A DNA stretch of 64,000 nucleotides. Origin: Mytilus galloprovincialis (taxonomy: Eukaryota; Mollusca; Bivalvia; Mytilida; Mytilidae). The stretch lies in the NCBI RefSeq assembly GCF_965363235.1, contig NC_134844.1, forward strand, positions 19,078,646 to 19,142,645. Direction: 5' to 3'. Of the stretch, positions 52,804-64,000 are shown piece by piece. How positions within the stretch are numbered: position 1 is the first letter of the stretch; each line of letters starts with the position of its first letter. The notes beneath the pieces are model-generated. The model saw nothing but the letters and a program-made list of their open reading frames with translations, was not told where the DNA came from and searched no databases. The translations under genes were made by a program, and so were the position numbers.

Positions 52804-54716
52804 AAAACAATAATTAAAATTAATTGAAGTATTTAAAAAGGTGGTCTTGATTAGATATAAATTGAGAAATGCATATTGCATAAAACTTTTGTATTCTAAG
52901 AAATATACATGAATAACAAACCGAAGAATGTCAGAATTAATCATTTGTTTTCTTAATGCAATCCGAACAGCTAAATGTGAGTCTTGCGATAAGGAAAACC
53001 TTACGCATAAAAAGATTACAAATCAACCCCCAATATCACAAAACAGAAAGGAGTAAAAATAAGTATCAATAAACAGTTCGAATAACAAATGAATCTTATC
53101 GATCTATTCTGATTCTACTAAAACAATTTTGAACGTCATACAATTTGAAACCCGACCCACGCTTGTATAATTATAAAATTTAAAACTGATGCTTTAATGT
53201 TGGGACTGGCTACAGACTACCTTTGTTAATGTGCTCTAGAAAAAAAATTTGGGCAAAACCAGTTGTCCCTGAAAACCATTATGAATGAAGAAAGTCATCT
53301 CACAACTGTTTATTAGATGATTTTGAATATAAATTGCGTATACAAATAAATTTCTCGAAAAAAAGTAACTTAATGATTTTAATTCATATTTTCCATATCA
53401 GATTGTATACTGTCGCCAGAGTTTTTCAGTGTTGTTTACTCGAGTATTCATATTTTACTTAATTTGAACTTCATCGTGGAAATAAATATGTATATTCTAC
53501 ATACAATATGAACAACTTACACATAATACAATAACTTACATCTTCATTTTTTAACTGCGTCTGTTAGTGTGACTTATAAGTACAAAACCTTTTTTTTGTG
53601 TGTTTGTTCAACTTGTTTGTATGAGGCAGTTATACAGTGTTATATGGCGTGATTTATGTTTACACATTTTTTTCTTCTGGATCCAAATTATTGTCTTAGT
53701 TACAATGTTTGTTTTGGTTGCTTATCGTATGTTGTTAATAAAACGAACCCAACAACAACTGTAATATAAGTGGGAGGTTTAGCTAGCTGTAAATCCAGGT
53801 TCAAGTCATATTTTTTTTCGTAAAGTGTCTATACCAAGTAAGGAATATGACAGTTGATTTTTTCACTTGTTCTGTTTGTTGATAATGTATGATTCTTTTC
53901 AGTTTTTAGGAACATTCGGTTTTTGGATGAACCTTAAGGTTCAGTATTTTTGTTTTACTTTTATATATAATAATGTATCTATGCAGCCCACATTCTTTTT
54001 ATTTGATGTATATACTTTGATTTAATTTCATGTTGATAATCAATCTTTATTTTTCAGCATTAAAGTTTCTATATATACATGAATGCAATATTAAACATAA
54101 ACAATACATATGCATAAAACACTTTTTTATTGAATGCCTTATGTTTATTTTCGGTCATTTTAACGTATAAGTGTCAATATTTCATTAATATTTTAAACGA
54201 TAAGAAATTAGCACTTAATTCAATAGGTATGTTTAACATGGTGGGTCATCAGGGGTCATCAGGGGTCATCAGGGATGATTAAAGACCACCACTGGAAGAT
54301 GATGGTATTTTGTGGACAGAGATATTGGCTTACAACCAGTCACAACATACACCTCAAAGAGTTACTTCAAGGGTTTATATACTTTACTCTGAGAAAGAGA
54401 GAGTGACCCTACGCTATGCATCGAATTTAAATTCTCAATTTTAACTGGATGTAGATGCTTATCTATATATCCCTCACAGCTAACCAGACATTCCTCTTTT
54501 GCAATGTTTTACTGTCGGATACAGAGAGTCAAAGTATGAAAACATAAGTTTAACATCAATTAAACCAATCAAAGATAAATACATTGAAAATGACTTTAAT
54601 TTGGTGTTGTTAATAAAAATAAATATTTCTTATTTCAAAAGACAAGCATAAATCCATTACCTTATGAAATCAAATGTATATAAAACCAAAAACTAGAAGT
54701 CATCAAATTGTCATAA
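52804..54716. other. Intergenic region between the convergent tyrosinases
   Basis: No gene. A local repeat fragment lies at 53790-53960 (GTAAGGAATATGACAGTTG). A 10-bp tandem (GGGGTCATCA, three copies) is at 54242-54274. Both genes' 3' UTRs must lie here. Confidence 0.5.
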
Positions 54717-55566
54717 TTAAGACACTCTAAATTTCTGATTTTTCTTTTCCATATCCTTCTCCATTTGCGAAGCTTGCACAGCATCTCCCCTTGTCCTTGA
54801 ATCGTTAGCAAACGGCGTAAATGGGGGTCCGAATTTGCCATCCTTTAACGCAGATATACTAGCTAGTCTGTCGGTTTGGTGAATTGCAATTTGTTGTGGA
54901 ATTGCTGATGGAATTGGCTTTTGTCGGGAAACACAGACCCATCTGACTTTATCACAATACACATCGTCGGATATATCACACGAAGGACACTGTGCCCACC
55001 GACGGTAGGATACCAAATTGGACGTCTTGAAACTGTACCCTTCCGAGTTTAGAAGACCATTTAAATCGGACGAATCGCTTGGGTTCTGACCTGGTGGATA
55101 CCTTTTCCCAGTATCTGTTTCCGAGTTTATTCCTTTTGAACTTTGAACCGTTCTAAAAATATCCCATATGTAATCGATAAAGGCATAATGGCAAAAGAAG
55201 ATTGGATCGTACGCACTTAACGCCAAGTTTGATATAATACCGTTAATCCAATAATGAACATTGTTGCTTTGGCCTTCCAAGTTAGATTTGTATCTTGCAG
55301 TTGGTGTTGAAATTTCAGTTAGGTATCTCTGTGACCACACATGACTTATTATCATCGGCCTCGATATCAGAACACCACCGGCGTTAATCTTCCTGAACAG
55401 TGGTCCTGCGGGAGTTATAAAGTTGGCAAATCTTCCTTGAAGTACGGGACCAATGCCCTCTCCAAAATATCTTGGTTCCCACACACAAGAATTGGTCGGA
55501 TCTTCCATCTCATGGTCTAAGGATGAATCATAGTATGGAATAGGGACACCAAGGGCAGTTTCTAAT
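54717..55566 (-). CDS. Tyrosinase-like gene 2, exon 3
   Basis: 283 codons plus one base. VLETALGVPIPYYDSSLDHE, the degenerate copper B (SNNVHYWING, FFCHYAFIDYIWD), the Cys cluster, and the end KKNQKFRVS. Acceptor CTCCAG after a T-rich tract. Confidence 0.92.
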
Positions 55567-58500
55567 CTGGAGAAAAAAAAAAAAATGAATACTATCGCAA
55601 CAAAAAATATTTTTGTTATCGATTATCCTTATTGGTATGTTATATTTGATTTAAAAAATCAATTACGGTTTTGTGGTACTTTTTTCGATGAGCTTTGACA
55701 AAATAAATAAAACCCATAAATGTAACAAAATAAGGAGAAGTAGTATGGTTATCGATGTGACACCTAGCCACCTGTCCACATGAAACGGATTTAAACAACT
55801 ATACTAAAGGCCACCGTTCGGACTTTTAAAATGATCAAAATCAATAATGTATATTGCCAGCAATAAAAGGCCTAACATAACAATGTCAAGTAAATCAGTG
55901 ACGTGTGTTGTTTTCGAGGCTGTTGGAGCATATATTAAACTATAGCTGCCACTATATGTAATGCTAAAATTGAAAGAAAAAAATTGTTTTCGACTTGTCG
56001 CGAAAAAAATAGATTGTTTTTCGCCGCAGGCGAAAAAAAAAATTTGTCCAGAGAAAAAAAAACCATAGCCCTCCCCCCCCCCCCCAAAAAAAATCAAATG
56101 GTTGCTGCCTAATATAAACAATCTCGTGTAATTTTATTTATGTTTTGATCATGGAAAATAATATATTACAATGTGTATTACATTTCAAATGAATAAAATT
56201 AACAGTTCATATATAGTTTCATTTGGAATAAAAATCCAACGCTCGTTCCGTATATTTTACCAAAAGTTTATTTTATTTTACTTACACGAGCAGTATAAGT
56301 CTATGCCATGGAAGGAAATTGATGCCGACGTAAGCTTTGGATACTGACACTCTATTGATATTGGCTATAATATCATATTGGCCTGTCTAAAAGTATATGG
56401 AATACTGTTAAAAACTAAAAATGAATTTATATTCAAACATTTAATGTCAAGAAGCACATATGTTATTGTTACATACTAGTATGTTAATGACGAATGTTTT
56501 AACACACAAATATAAACACAAAATATATGCTGTTCAAACAATTAGCATTAGTAGCACTCATGGAAAATAATAGAAATCAATGCCAAAAATGAAATGTACC
56601 ATTGCAGAAGATTAAAAAAAAACAAAAACAAAAACAAAAACAAAAACAAATACAATATGTTTGTAAAATATAAATCATCCTTGATCAACAGTAATAACTG
56701 ATTAATATTCGAATATCAAAAACAAAAAGAATATTTAAACTTGATTTCATTGATAACATGCCAATCTTCTCTTACAAATTACCTCAAGTGATAAAGTGAA
56801 AGAAAGGGCTCTTTAAAACTATTTATATGACGAATACAAATTGATTTGAATAACTTTTTTTGTAAAACAAACTTGAACTAGTTTTAATTAATTTTAGAAA
56901 AATAAGTATGTGTTGTATTATCACATATGTCTATCAGATACCTATTCACCAATGGCAAAAAAACCAAACAATGATGTTAAAGTCATATGAAACCTCAAAT
57001 TAAAAAAAAAATGATGCATTTGTGTTTTTTTTTTATATCAAACTGGATAGTTATCATTATTAAACTTATGTACATATATTTTTTTTTTAAGAAAATTATT
57101 CAATTTGTCAACATTTTTAAGAAGTCTACTTTTTAAATGCTTGCTTCCAGGAAGCAATTCGCCAACATATTTTCCGTATTCATAGTGACCTTAGCGTGAC
57201 CCTCTCGTTAAAATCATTTTGATCGCAATATGCATGGATCTGTCACTGAAATAAACTTTAATCTGATTTTATTAACCAACTAAGTACATTATTGCCAAAA
57301 ATGACTGGTTACTAAAATGAAATATTTTCTGTAATGGCCCTGTTTTTCTGTAATGGCCCTGTTTTTTCTGTAATGGCCCTGTTTTTCTGTAATGGCCCTG
57401 TATTAATGTCCAGCTTGTCTGTATTAAGCCCAGTTAGGGTTTTTAATAAATTTAATAAAATTAAGCTGTAAAGAGTATAATACCTTTTTGTATTTTATTT
57501 AATTTAGTAACCAGCAACAAACATTAAAGAACCATGTAAAGGGATCACTGTTCATCCTGTTTTTCAACACATAACTTCTTTCAACTTAATATCTTGGATA
57601 TTTGGTATATTTAAAGCTTGATCATGGGGAAGTACAATTTTTTTTTTTCAAACTAAACTGTCATTAAAAGAGTAAGAGAGTACATCAAGTTGGCAGCAAT
57701 ACATACATTTTTTTTTTCAGTTGGTTAATAAATGTATTAAGAAATGGGTGTTTTTATAATGGCCCTGTTATATGTCCTTGGCCAGTAATAATGGCCTCGG
57801 ATGTCTGTAATGGCCCTCGGCGTTGCCTCGTGCCATTACAGACTTCCTCGACCATTATTACAGACCTTGGACATATAATAGGGTCATTATAAAAATACCC
57901 ATTCATTAATACTATAGTACATGTTATACACGTGCTCAATATCCATGCTTCTTTGTTTACTATAAGGTGACAATCGGTAAACTACAGCTTCAAAACACGA
58001 CAATTAATGAGCGTCCATATTTTCACTTCATTCCGGACAGAGAGAAAAAAAAAGACGATTATACGATATTTTTGCGTAAAAAATGATAAAATCGTGCACA
58101 GAAGACTAAGTTTATGATATATACATGCATTGGTTCGAGAATTGGATAAACATTATTTTTCACCAGTCACTCGTTTCATATGACTTTAACAAAACAAATA
58201 CTTTAAAGCACTGTACGCATTCGACAATGAACAAAACTCATATTCCATTTCTTTTTGATTTTCGAATCATTTTGGAATATATTAAAAAGGTAAATTGAAA
58301 CCAGTTCTGTAAGCTGGTAGTATGTTAATATATATACATAATCCCGATAAACAGCATATATTTTTTGTATGTATACGGTACTAAAGACTAAAGTGCCGAC
58401 GTCCACTTGTATTTTTTCCATCTGACGAGTTAAGCCTTTTTCAACTGATTTTTTATAGTTCGTTCTTATGTTGTACTATTATACCACTGTCCCAGGTTAG

Positions 58501-59865
58501 GGGGAGGGTTGGGATCCCGCTAACATGTTTAACCCGCCACATTATGTATGTATGTGCCTGTTCCAAGTCAGGAGCCTGTAATTCAGTGGTTGTCGTTTGT
58601 TTATGTGATACATATTTGTTTTTCGTTCATTTTTTTTTTAAATAAATAAGGCCGTTAGTTTTCTCGTTTGAATTGTTTTACAGTGTCTTATCGGGGCCTT
58701 TTATAGCTGACTATGCGGTATGGGCTTTGCTCATTGTTGAAGGCCGTACGGTGACCTACAGTTGTTAATGTCTGTGTCATTTTGGTCTTTTGTGGATAGT
58801 TGTCTCATTGTCAATCATACCATATCTTCTTTTTTTATACTAACAAGATTTTGTGAGGGAATTCGATGTTTGCTATACCACTGTTTATTTCAACGCACTT
58901 TATGACAATACTTCGAAATGAAAATTTTGCATTGTTTTGAGAAATGATTTTACTTTGTAGTAACGTATTGTTTTGGAAACATTTTATGTTTTAAAAGGAC
59001 AAATTTTCTGTATAAAGTCAATAATCATGTGGACTTTTGAAGCCCAAACTTTGTATGGCCTTAAATACATAAATGAAAGATCCAAAAACTGTACCAATAC
59101 AGAACGACATTTTTCGGAGAGAAATGCCGATATACACTTTACACACGGTTACGCCAGGTAAAATTATTTTTATCTTACAAAAAAACAACACTTATTCAGT
59201 CTCATAGGAACATGCTAATTACAATTAATCCCAAACTAAAGAACTTATTAAATAAAGTCAAAATATATCCGATCTACCTATTTTTGAAACAAAACAGTTA
59301 ATACGATCGTTTTAAGGTCAATTTCGTCTACCTCACAAAATCTTGTTAGGCACTATAAGCCTTTTCAATTCTACATCTCTCTTTGCGTTTAAGAAATTCA
59401 ATTCTCCAATTTCGCTTCACATATCAAATATATACTTACCGCTTTCAATTCCCTCACTCTGGTTGCATATAAATTGAAATGATATCCATTATTGGTTCTT
59501 ACTTCCTGTCTATATCTCCAAATATTATTTTGACTATTTGGTACAAGAGGAACTTGTCTTCGGACTCGGTTTCGTTGAATTTTATAAGTTTCGCCGTTTA
59601 TTTTCCTAAATATACTCTGAATATAATTGATCTCTTTTGCGGTAAAATTGCCAATACGTTTACGAGATGAGTCGAAAGGTATTAATAAATCTGTGCATCT
59701 TTTCTCGAATGAATTTTCTGCCAAAGGTAGTTTTCCACTTATATTTGATGCATGTATTCCGTAACATTCCTCAAAATCATTCGATCTGTCTAACCTTTCC
59801 TGTATCCAGGCAACTGAGTTCCATGTAAACAACGAGAGAGTCATCAGAAATAGCCAACCTGACAT
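54717..59865 (-). CDS. Tyrosinase-like gene 2, predicted copper-free pseudoenzyme (joined exons)
   Basis: Exons 59865-59440, 56386-56286 and 55566-54717 join to 458 residues with the same intron positions and phases (0 and 2) as gene 1. The N-terminus is signal-like (MSGWLFLMTLSLFTWNSVAW), so probably secreted. The fold landmarks are kept: YDIIANIN, NFLPWHRLILL, ALGVPIPYYDSSLD, NNVHYWING, DPIFFCHYAFIDYIW, and the CPSC/VYCD/WVCVS cysteines. Of the six copper ligands only H170 and H280 remain; the others are N153, Y161, S276 and Y303. Oxidase activity is therefore not expected. No stops or frameshifts are visible, so a structural role in the shell or byssus matrix is possible. That role is inference. 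Confidence 0.9.
55940..56115. repeat. Low-complexity A/C-rich repeat
   Basis: GCGAAAAAAATAGATTG, TTTTCGCCGCAGGCGAAAAA and a C-run before ATCAAATGGTTGCTGCC. Probably an interspersed repeat end. Intron 2 of tyrosinase-like gene 2. Confidence 0.5.
56286..56386 (-). CDS. Tyrosinase-like gene 2, exon 2 (degenerate copper A)
   Basis: 33 codons plus two bases: TGQYDIIANINRVSVSKAY, VGINFLPWHRLILL. Aligns residue for residue with gene 1 exon 2, less its five leading residues. Acceptor TTTTAG, donor GTAAGT. Confidence 0.92.
56613..56650. repeat. (AAAAAC)n microsatellite
   Basis: Six or so AAAAAC units in intron 1 of tyrosinase-like gene 2. Confidence 0.8.
57268..57733. mobile_element. Nested inverted-repeat element with CTGTAATGGCCCTG tandem
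   Basis: The outer arms TTATTAACCAACT (about 57269) and AGTTGGTTAATAA (about 57720) and the inner arms GGTTACTAAA (57304) and TTTAGTAACC (57506) are inverted. Four tandem copies of TTTTTCTGTAATGGCCCTG lie at 57328-57405. No gene. Confidence 0.5.
57744..57902. mobile_element. Foldback element, ~70-bp arms
   Basis: ATGGGTGTTTTTATAATGG, CCCTGTTATATGTCCTTGG, AGTAATAATGG, TCTGTAATGGC pair in order with TGCCATTACAGA, CCATTATTAC, CCTTGGACATATAATAGGG, CATTATAAAAATACCCAT. The central TAATGGCCCT text matches the tandem at 57328, so the two elements are related. Confidence 0.7.
58490..58840 (+). mobile_element. GTGGTATGATTGCC-family repeat, long copy (intron 1 of tyrosinase-like gene 2)
   Basis: Starts CCCAGGTTAGGGGGAGGG, then TAACATGTTTAACCCGCCAC, CAAGTCAGGAGCCTG, GGGCCTTTTATAGCTGACTA-type text, GTTGAAGGCCGTACGGTGAC and ATCATACCATATCTTC. 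It carries both the RTTAAACATGTT block and the GTGGTATG end in one unit, which links the two repeat sets. Confidence 0.7.
59440..59865 (-). CDS. Tyrosinase-like gene 2, exon 1
   Basis: 142 residues: signal segment, CYGIH, FTAKEINYIQSIFRKINGET, RYRQEVRTNNGYHFNLYATR, VRELKA. Donor GTAAGT. An acceptor-like TTCTATAG abuts the ATG, so a non-coding leader exon upstream is likely, as in gene 1. Confidence 0.88.
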
Positions 59866-59979
59866 CTATAGAATTAAAAAAAAAGAACATGTAATTCATG
59901 ATAGAGAATAGAAATTAAATGTGCCTTCATTTTTAGTTGATGCTTTTTCCATAGCAATGTCATGAAAGCCAACAAGAAA

Positions 59980-60260
59980 GACTACCCCGCCACATTATGT
60001 ATGTTCCTATCCTAAGCAAGGAACATGTAGCTCAGTGGTTGTCATTGGTTCATGTATGTCATACTTTTTTATGAAATTGTTTTGTTATAAATTAAGCTGT
60101 TAGTTTTCTCAATGGAATTGCTTCATATTTTCCATGTCGGGCCCTTTAATAACCGACTATACGGTATGGATTTTCTCATTGTTGAAGGCCGTAACATTCA
60201 CGTCATTTTAAACCTGATGGATAGTTGTCTCATTGTCAATCAGACCACATTTTTTTAAAT
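59980..60260 (+). mobile_element. Degenerate GTGGTATGATTGCC-family copy
   Basis: CCGCCACATTATGTATG, GTAGCTCAGTGGTTGTCATT, CCTTTAATAACCGACTATAC, GTTGTCTCATTGTCAATCAG. Older than the 58490 copy. Confidence 0.6.
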
Positions 60261-60544
60261 ACTAAAAACTTAAAATTTCAAAGTAGTTTACATAACAGAT
60301 AAGATTACAGTAATGATAGTCTCATGTCCTTCCCGGTGACATAAAATTTGTCTAATAAATACTGAAGCCCGAGTTCTTTGTATCATTTAACATATATTTA
60401 CTTTCTTTTTAATATGATCAAAATTGTAGTCTTATAATTACATCAGTGACCACTAGACCAAGTGTCTAAATCTTACAAAGCACATGATTCTTGTTGTAAG
60501 GTCAGGATTTTCATCACCCTCTTCTCCAGAGTTTTTGATCTCAT

Positions 60545-60730
60545 TAAAGATATATATGAATTAAGTATATATGGTATAATCGCTAATAGAACAACTGGCC
60601 AACAAAGTCCAAAACTATATTGATTTTAGCACCTTTAGGTCATCGTATGGTCTTAAACAAAGAGCAAAGTCCATATCGTATATTCAGCAATAAATGAAAC
60701 CGATATAACAAAAAGTGTAACATTAGAATT
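60545..60730 (-). mobile_element. Degenerate GTGGTATGATTGCC-family copy
   Basis: ATATGGTATAATCGCTAATA, GGTCATCGTATGGTC, GAGCAAAGTCCATATCGTA. Opposite orientation to the copy at 59980. Confidence 0.5.
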
Positions 60731-60934
60731 TAATTTATTGTCAATCTAATATATTCGAATATTTTTCTGCTGCAATACTGGTCTAATTCAGATTTAAAAG
60801 TTCATTTATTTTTAAAATCAACAGAATCATGAAAGTGTGTCCATATGGAACTGTTTTGACAGGTCAGAGGTACACATTTATTGAAATGTGTGTCTAATGC
60901 ATTTCTACTTTGTATTTTTGTATTATATGTCAAC

Positions 60935-61175
60935 AGCACGAACAGTCACAACAACACGAGTAATACCAACAACACGCACAGTCACAACAGCACGTGCAGT
61001 CATAACAGCACGAGCAGTCATAACAGCACGCACAGTTACAACAGCACGAGCAATCACAACAGCACGAGTAGTCACAACAACACACACTGTCACAACAGCA
61101 CGCGCAGTCGCAACATCACGAGCTGTCACAACAGCATGCACAGTCACAACAGCACACGTTGTCACAGCATCAATT
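60935..61175. repeat. 18-bp minisatellite (CAGTCACAACAGCACGAG)
   Basis: About thirteen degenerate units. All of the longer open frames here come from the unit length being a multiple of 3. One frame reads SHNSTx (an N-x-T/S glycosylation sequon per unit) after a hydrophobic lead, but it has no in-frame ATG. Confidence 0.75.
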
Positions 61176-61189
61176 TGTCAATGAGTATT

Positions 61190-62402
61190 GACTTGACAGT
61201 TTTTTGCATTTTTTATGTAAAAGAAACCTCATAACAATTTGTTGGTAATAAATTGCTTGGCTATAAATATGAAATAAAACAAATTACCTGAACATTCATT
61301 CTGACTGTAAATTATTCCGTCCTGACCTGGTAGACTTTTGTACTTACTGGCACATACATATCTTCCAGGAGTGTTATAAATCACACAATTGTTTTTTTTT
61401 CTGTTTTGAAAGTCTTTATGTTTGACTTTTCTAAGTAATTGAAGGTAAATGTCTCATTAACTATAACCAACATGCGTTTGATCTAAAAGATATGTCAAAA
61501 GTTAAATCATATTTACTGATGCACTGCAGATAAATGCGACTTTGTGTAATTTATTTCTTTTCGAAATCAATCAAATAACGAATTAATTAAAAGAAATGCA
61601 CATTGCATATACAATTACCGAATGCAACAAAGAAACACTTAGTTCTCAGTTTTTGTCAACATGAACCACAACTTGATAAATTATAGGCAAGTTATTTTAA
61701 TAACTTATTTTATGCAAACGACGAAAATCATTAATTCATTTCTTTTTGATTATTTTCATAATCCTTTGGGGAACCCCTGCATTACGCTCTTTTGACTGGA
61801 TTCCCATTGGTTAGTTTCTTCACTATGTATCTTATTACACTTTCTTGCTTATCTACAGATCGATAGTTTTGTAAACAAGATTTTTATATTGAGATTTTAT
61901 AAACTTTCCCACCCTCCTTCCCCTTTTCAACAACTTTAGCTTTTTATTTAAGATATTGGTTAGATGTTCATATATATTTTTGGTCGATTACAAATGTATT
62001 TCGGTAATAACGCAAGTTTATTAAGTTCGTTGGCTACCATCTTCATTTTTGTATGCTTATGTAACATGTGTTACATTTATCATTTTATATCTTTATATGG
62101 CTTAGTTGACCAAGTATTTATGAAGTATGCTGCTTTCGTGGCTCAAATTAACGGAACAGTTTTCCACGATGGGTTCCACAAGCGGATTGATTGAAATTTT
62201 CTATAGGCAAGACAAAATAAAAGGGGATACATTCTACAACAGCATGTGCGCGAGTACACTGAGTATTTTCGAATTTAAATTGTCTGTAGAAAAGGGTATA
62301 TTAAAAAATAGTATTATAGTACATATTAAAAAACCGTACTGAATATACTGAATGCAAGATACGTTGATGACCAGCATTTTGATGAGATAATGACAATTTA
62401 TG
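61190..62402. other. Non-coding AT-rich stretch
   Basis: Short open frames near 61964-62342 lack motifs. No gene supported. Confidence 0.4.
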
Positions 62403-62475
62403 CAGTGGCGTAGCTTGCCTTCTGTTTATACCGAGGCAGGGGGTCAAGGGGGCGCAGCCCCCTGAAGCTATAGGG
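62403..62475. mobile_element. Possible transposon end (CAGTGGCGTAGC)
   Basis: CAGTGGCGTAGC followed by a GGGGGCGCAGCCCCCTGAAG segment resembles the terminus of hAT-type elements. No matching inverted end is seen in the window, so it is a fragment or runs past the edge. Confidence 0.35.
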
Positions 62476-64000
62476 GTTTTTACAATTTGAACAAGAAAAA
62501 ATCGTTAAAAATAGTTGCTGCTCAATGTTATTTCATCATAATAATGTTAATTATATGCCTTACCATCTGTACTCAAAGCTATAAAAATAACAAAATACGT
62601 GAAGGTATCACATTAGACAACCAATGTAAAGTCAGTTTCCTGACTTGCTAGCAGTTACAGAAAGCAGGAACATATATATATTGACATACTGTTCCCAGCA
62701 GAAAGCCAGCTCAAATGCCTAATGGCTCCCAATATATTTCCAAGCCGTAGTACAATCTAATATAGTTGGCTGTACCTCACACGTCATATCACAAGAAAAT
62801 CATGACCTTGCTCGGTGGATAGAAGAAACCTGTACAAAATGTTCAATACAGAAAAAAAACCAAACGCAAATATTAAGGTTTATTTGTAATAAGTTTTGTG
62901 ATGATCATTTATTTGGTCGTAGGTCGCGAATCAACGAATTATAGATAATCACCACAAAATGACAGTTGGATTGAACAAACGAATTTCAGGATAAACTAGG
63001 AGAAAACATATGCTACATGTAAAGTGTAGCACGGCACTTCTTTTAGTGGTTTATTACTTCGAAGGTCATGAAATTACATATTGAATGATTTTTAACTTTT
63101 TTTTTCATTCACGATGAACATGACAACCGGCGAATAACTAACATTTACTTTATTCTGAAGTCTTCATTATAAATGAACAGTATTTGGTTGATCTTTTATA
63201 TATAAACTGACATTATGTTTTAACTAACAAACATATTTCTCTGGAATTGGTGATTCCTTTAAATATTTTAAATTCCCTGCTTGTGAAAACGTACTATGAA
63301 TTTAAAATAGCGAGAATAAAACTTGAGAACCACAACATATAAATTATTTTCTGTGCACTATAGTATATAAACGCATATTTTGTTTTGTTTAGTACTATAG
63401 TCAATGAACATAGTCGTAGGGGAACATGTCAACGGTTATAAATGAGGGTTTGAATGCTTAGATATTTATTTTTTAATCGTTGTCGCCCACAATTTGATTT
63501 TCCTTTATTTTATAATATAGCACCATTTTAAATCCATATTCTTTTAAATTTAAATTAATTTCAGGGCCGATTTTTCTGTTTTCTTAAAACCTCACCGAGG
63601 CCCTCATATACTAGAAATTATTCTGACACAAAATTAACTAATTGACCTAATTCAATGGTAAAGTGATTTGATCGGGTGACTCGTGAATTGCATCCTCATC
63701 TATTCTACTCACTTGTTTTCGCTTGCAATGGGGTAGGACAAAATAAATCTGTTGTCGATTTCCTTTTACTCTGACAAACTTGAATTACAGAAAACTACCG
63801 TAAAGGGTATTTCCAAGTAGAGGGGGGAAAATTAATTCAAATGTTCCCATAAGTCTTGAATAATTCGTAAAGGGTATGAATCAATAACCGCGCCAACAAG
63901 ACATAACAAGTTGCTACAATATTGTTTAGTAGCCAGTTTGCTGCAATAATCATTTAAACGAAAATACAGTGAAGGAAAATATTTTTTTTTACCGAGGCTA
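62476..64000. other. Non-coding stretch to window end
   Basis: No gene, RNA or clear repeat recognised. Confidence 0.4.

Noticed and set aside
60881-61234. Secreted His-rich repeat protein as an annotated gene
   Set aside because: It starts at TTG with an in-frame stop upstream and no ATG. Kept only as a low-interest finding.

Overview
This is an AT-rich, intron-rich and repeat-rich stretch of animal nuclear DNA, most likely from a marine mussel (Mytilus or a close bivalve). The evidence is two shell-type tyrosinase genes, a B-box/NHL gene relic of the kind expanded in bivalves, and many copies of interspersed repeats that I recognise as typical of mussel genomes. There is no sign of bacterial, viral or organellar sequence.

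Layout. Positions 1-9.4 kb hold no convincing host gene, only a zinc-finger ORF fragment, a 21-bp minisatellite, several inverted-repeat elements and old repeat copies. Positions 9,476-26,296 (+) carry a complete PRMT1 gene (protein arginine methyltransferase 1): ten constitutive coding positions, 357 residues, all splice sites GT-AG. Two features stand out. First, exon 6 exists as two tandem 88-bp versions separated by a 42-bp intron, which should be spliced mutually exclusively. Second, introns 5 to 9 carry nine full-length copies plus three fragments of one ~121-nt sequence that folds as a box H/ACA snoRNA (hairpin, ANANNA hinge, hairpin, ACA three bases from the end). PRMT1 therefore looks like a multi-copy snoRNA host gene. 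Its introns also hold several MITEs and minisatellites.

Positions 27-36.5 kb are a repeat graveyard: a decayed LINE (+), a ~146-bp tandem array, a TRIM-like (B-box, 20-residue repeats, NHL) gene relic on the minus strand split by a repeat insertion, and a broken Penelope-like element (minus strand) whose 3' tail matches many truncated repeats elsewhere in the window. Positions 36.6-48 kb have no host gene. They hold large foldback elements, copies of a 336-bp repeat with a hammerhead-ribozyme-like core, and an orphan copy of the tyrosinase leader/promoter region.

Positions 48.1-59.9 kb hold two tyrosinase-like genes arranged tail to tail with matching exon structure. The plus-strand gene (474 aa) has all six copper-binding histidines. 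The minus-strand gene (458 aa) has intact reading frames but only two of the six, so it should be a copper-free pseudoenzyme. The final 4 kb holds an 18-bp minisatellite and repeat fragments but no gene that I can support. All gene models come from reading splice sites and conserved motifs by eye; no database search was possible.
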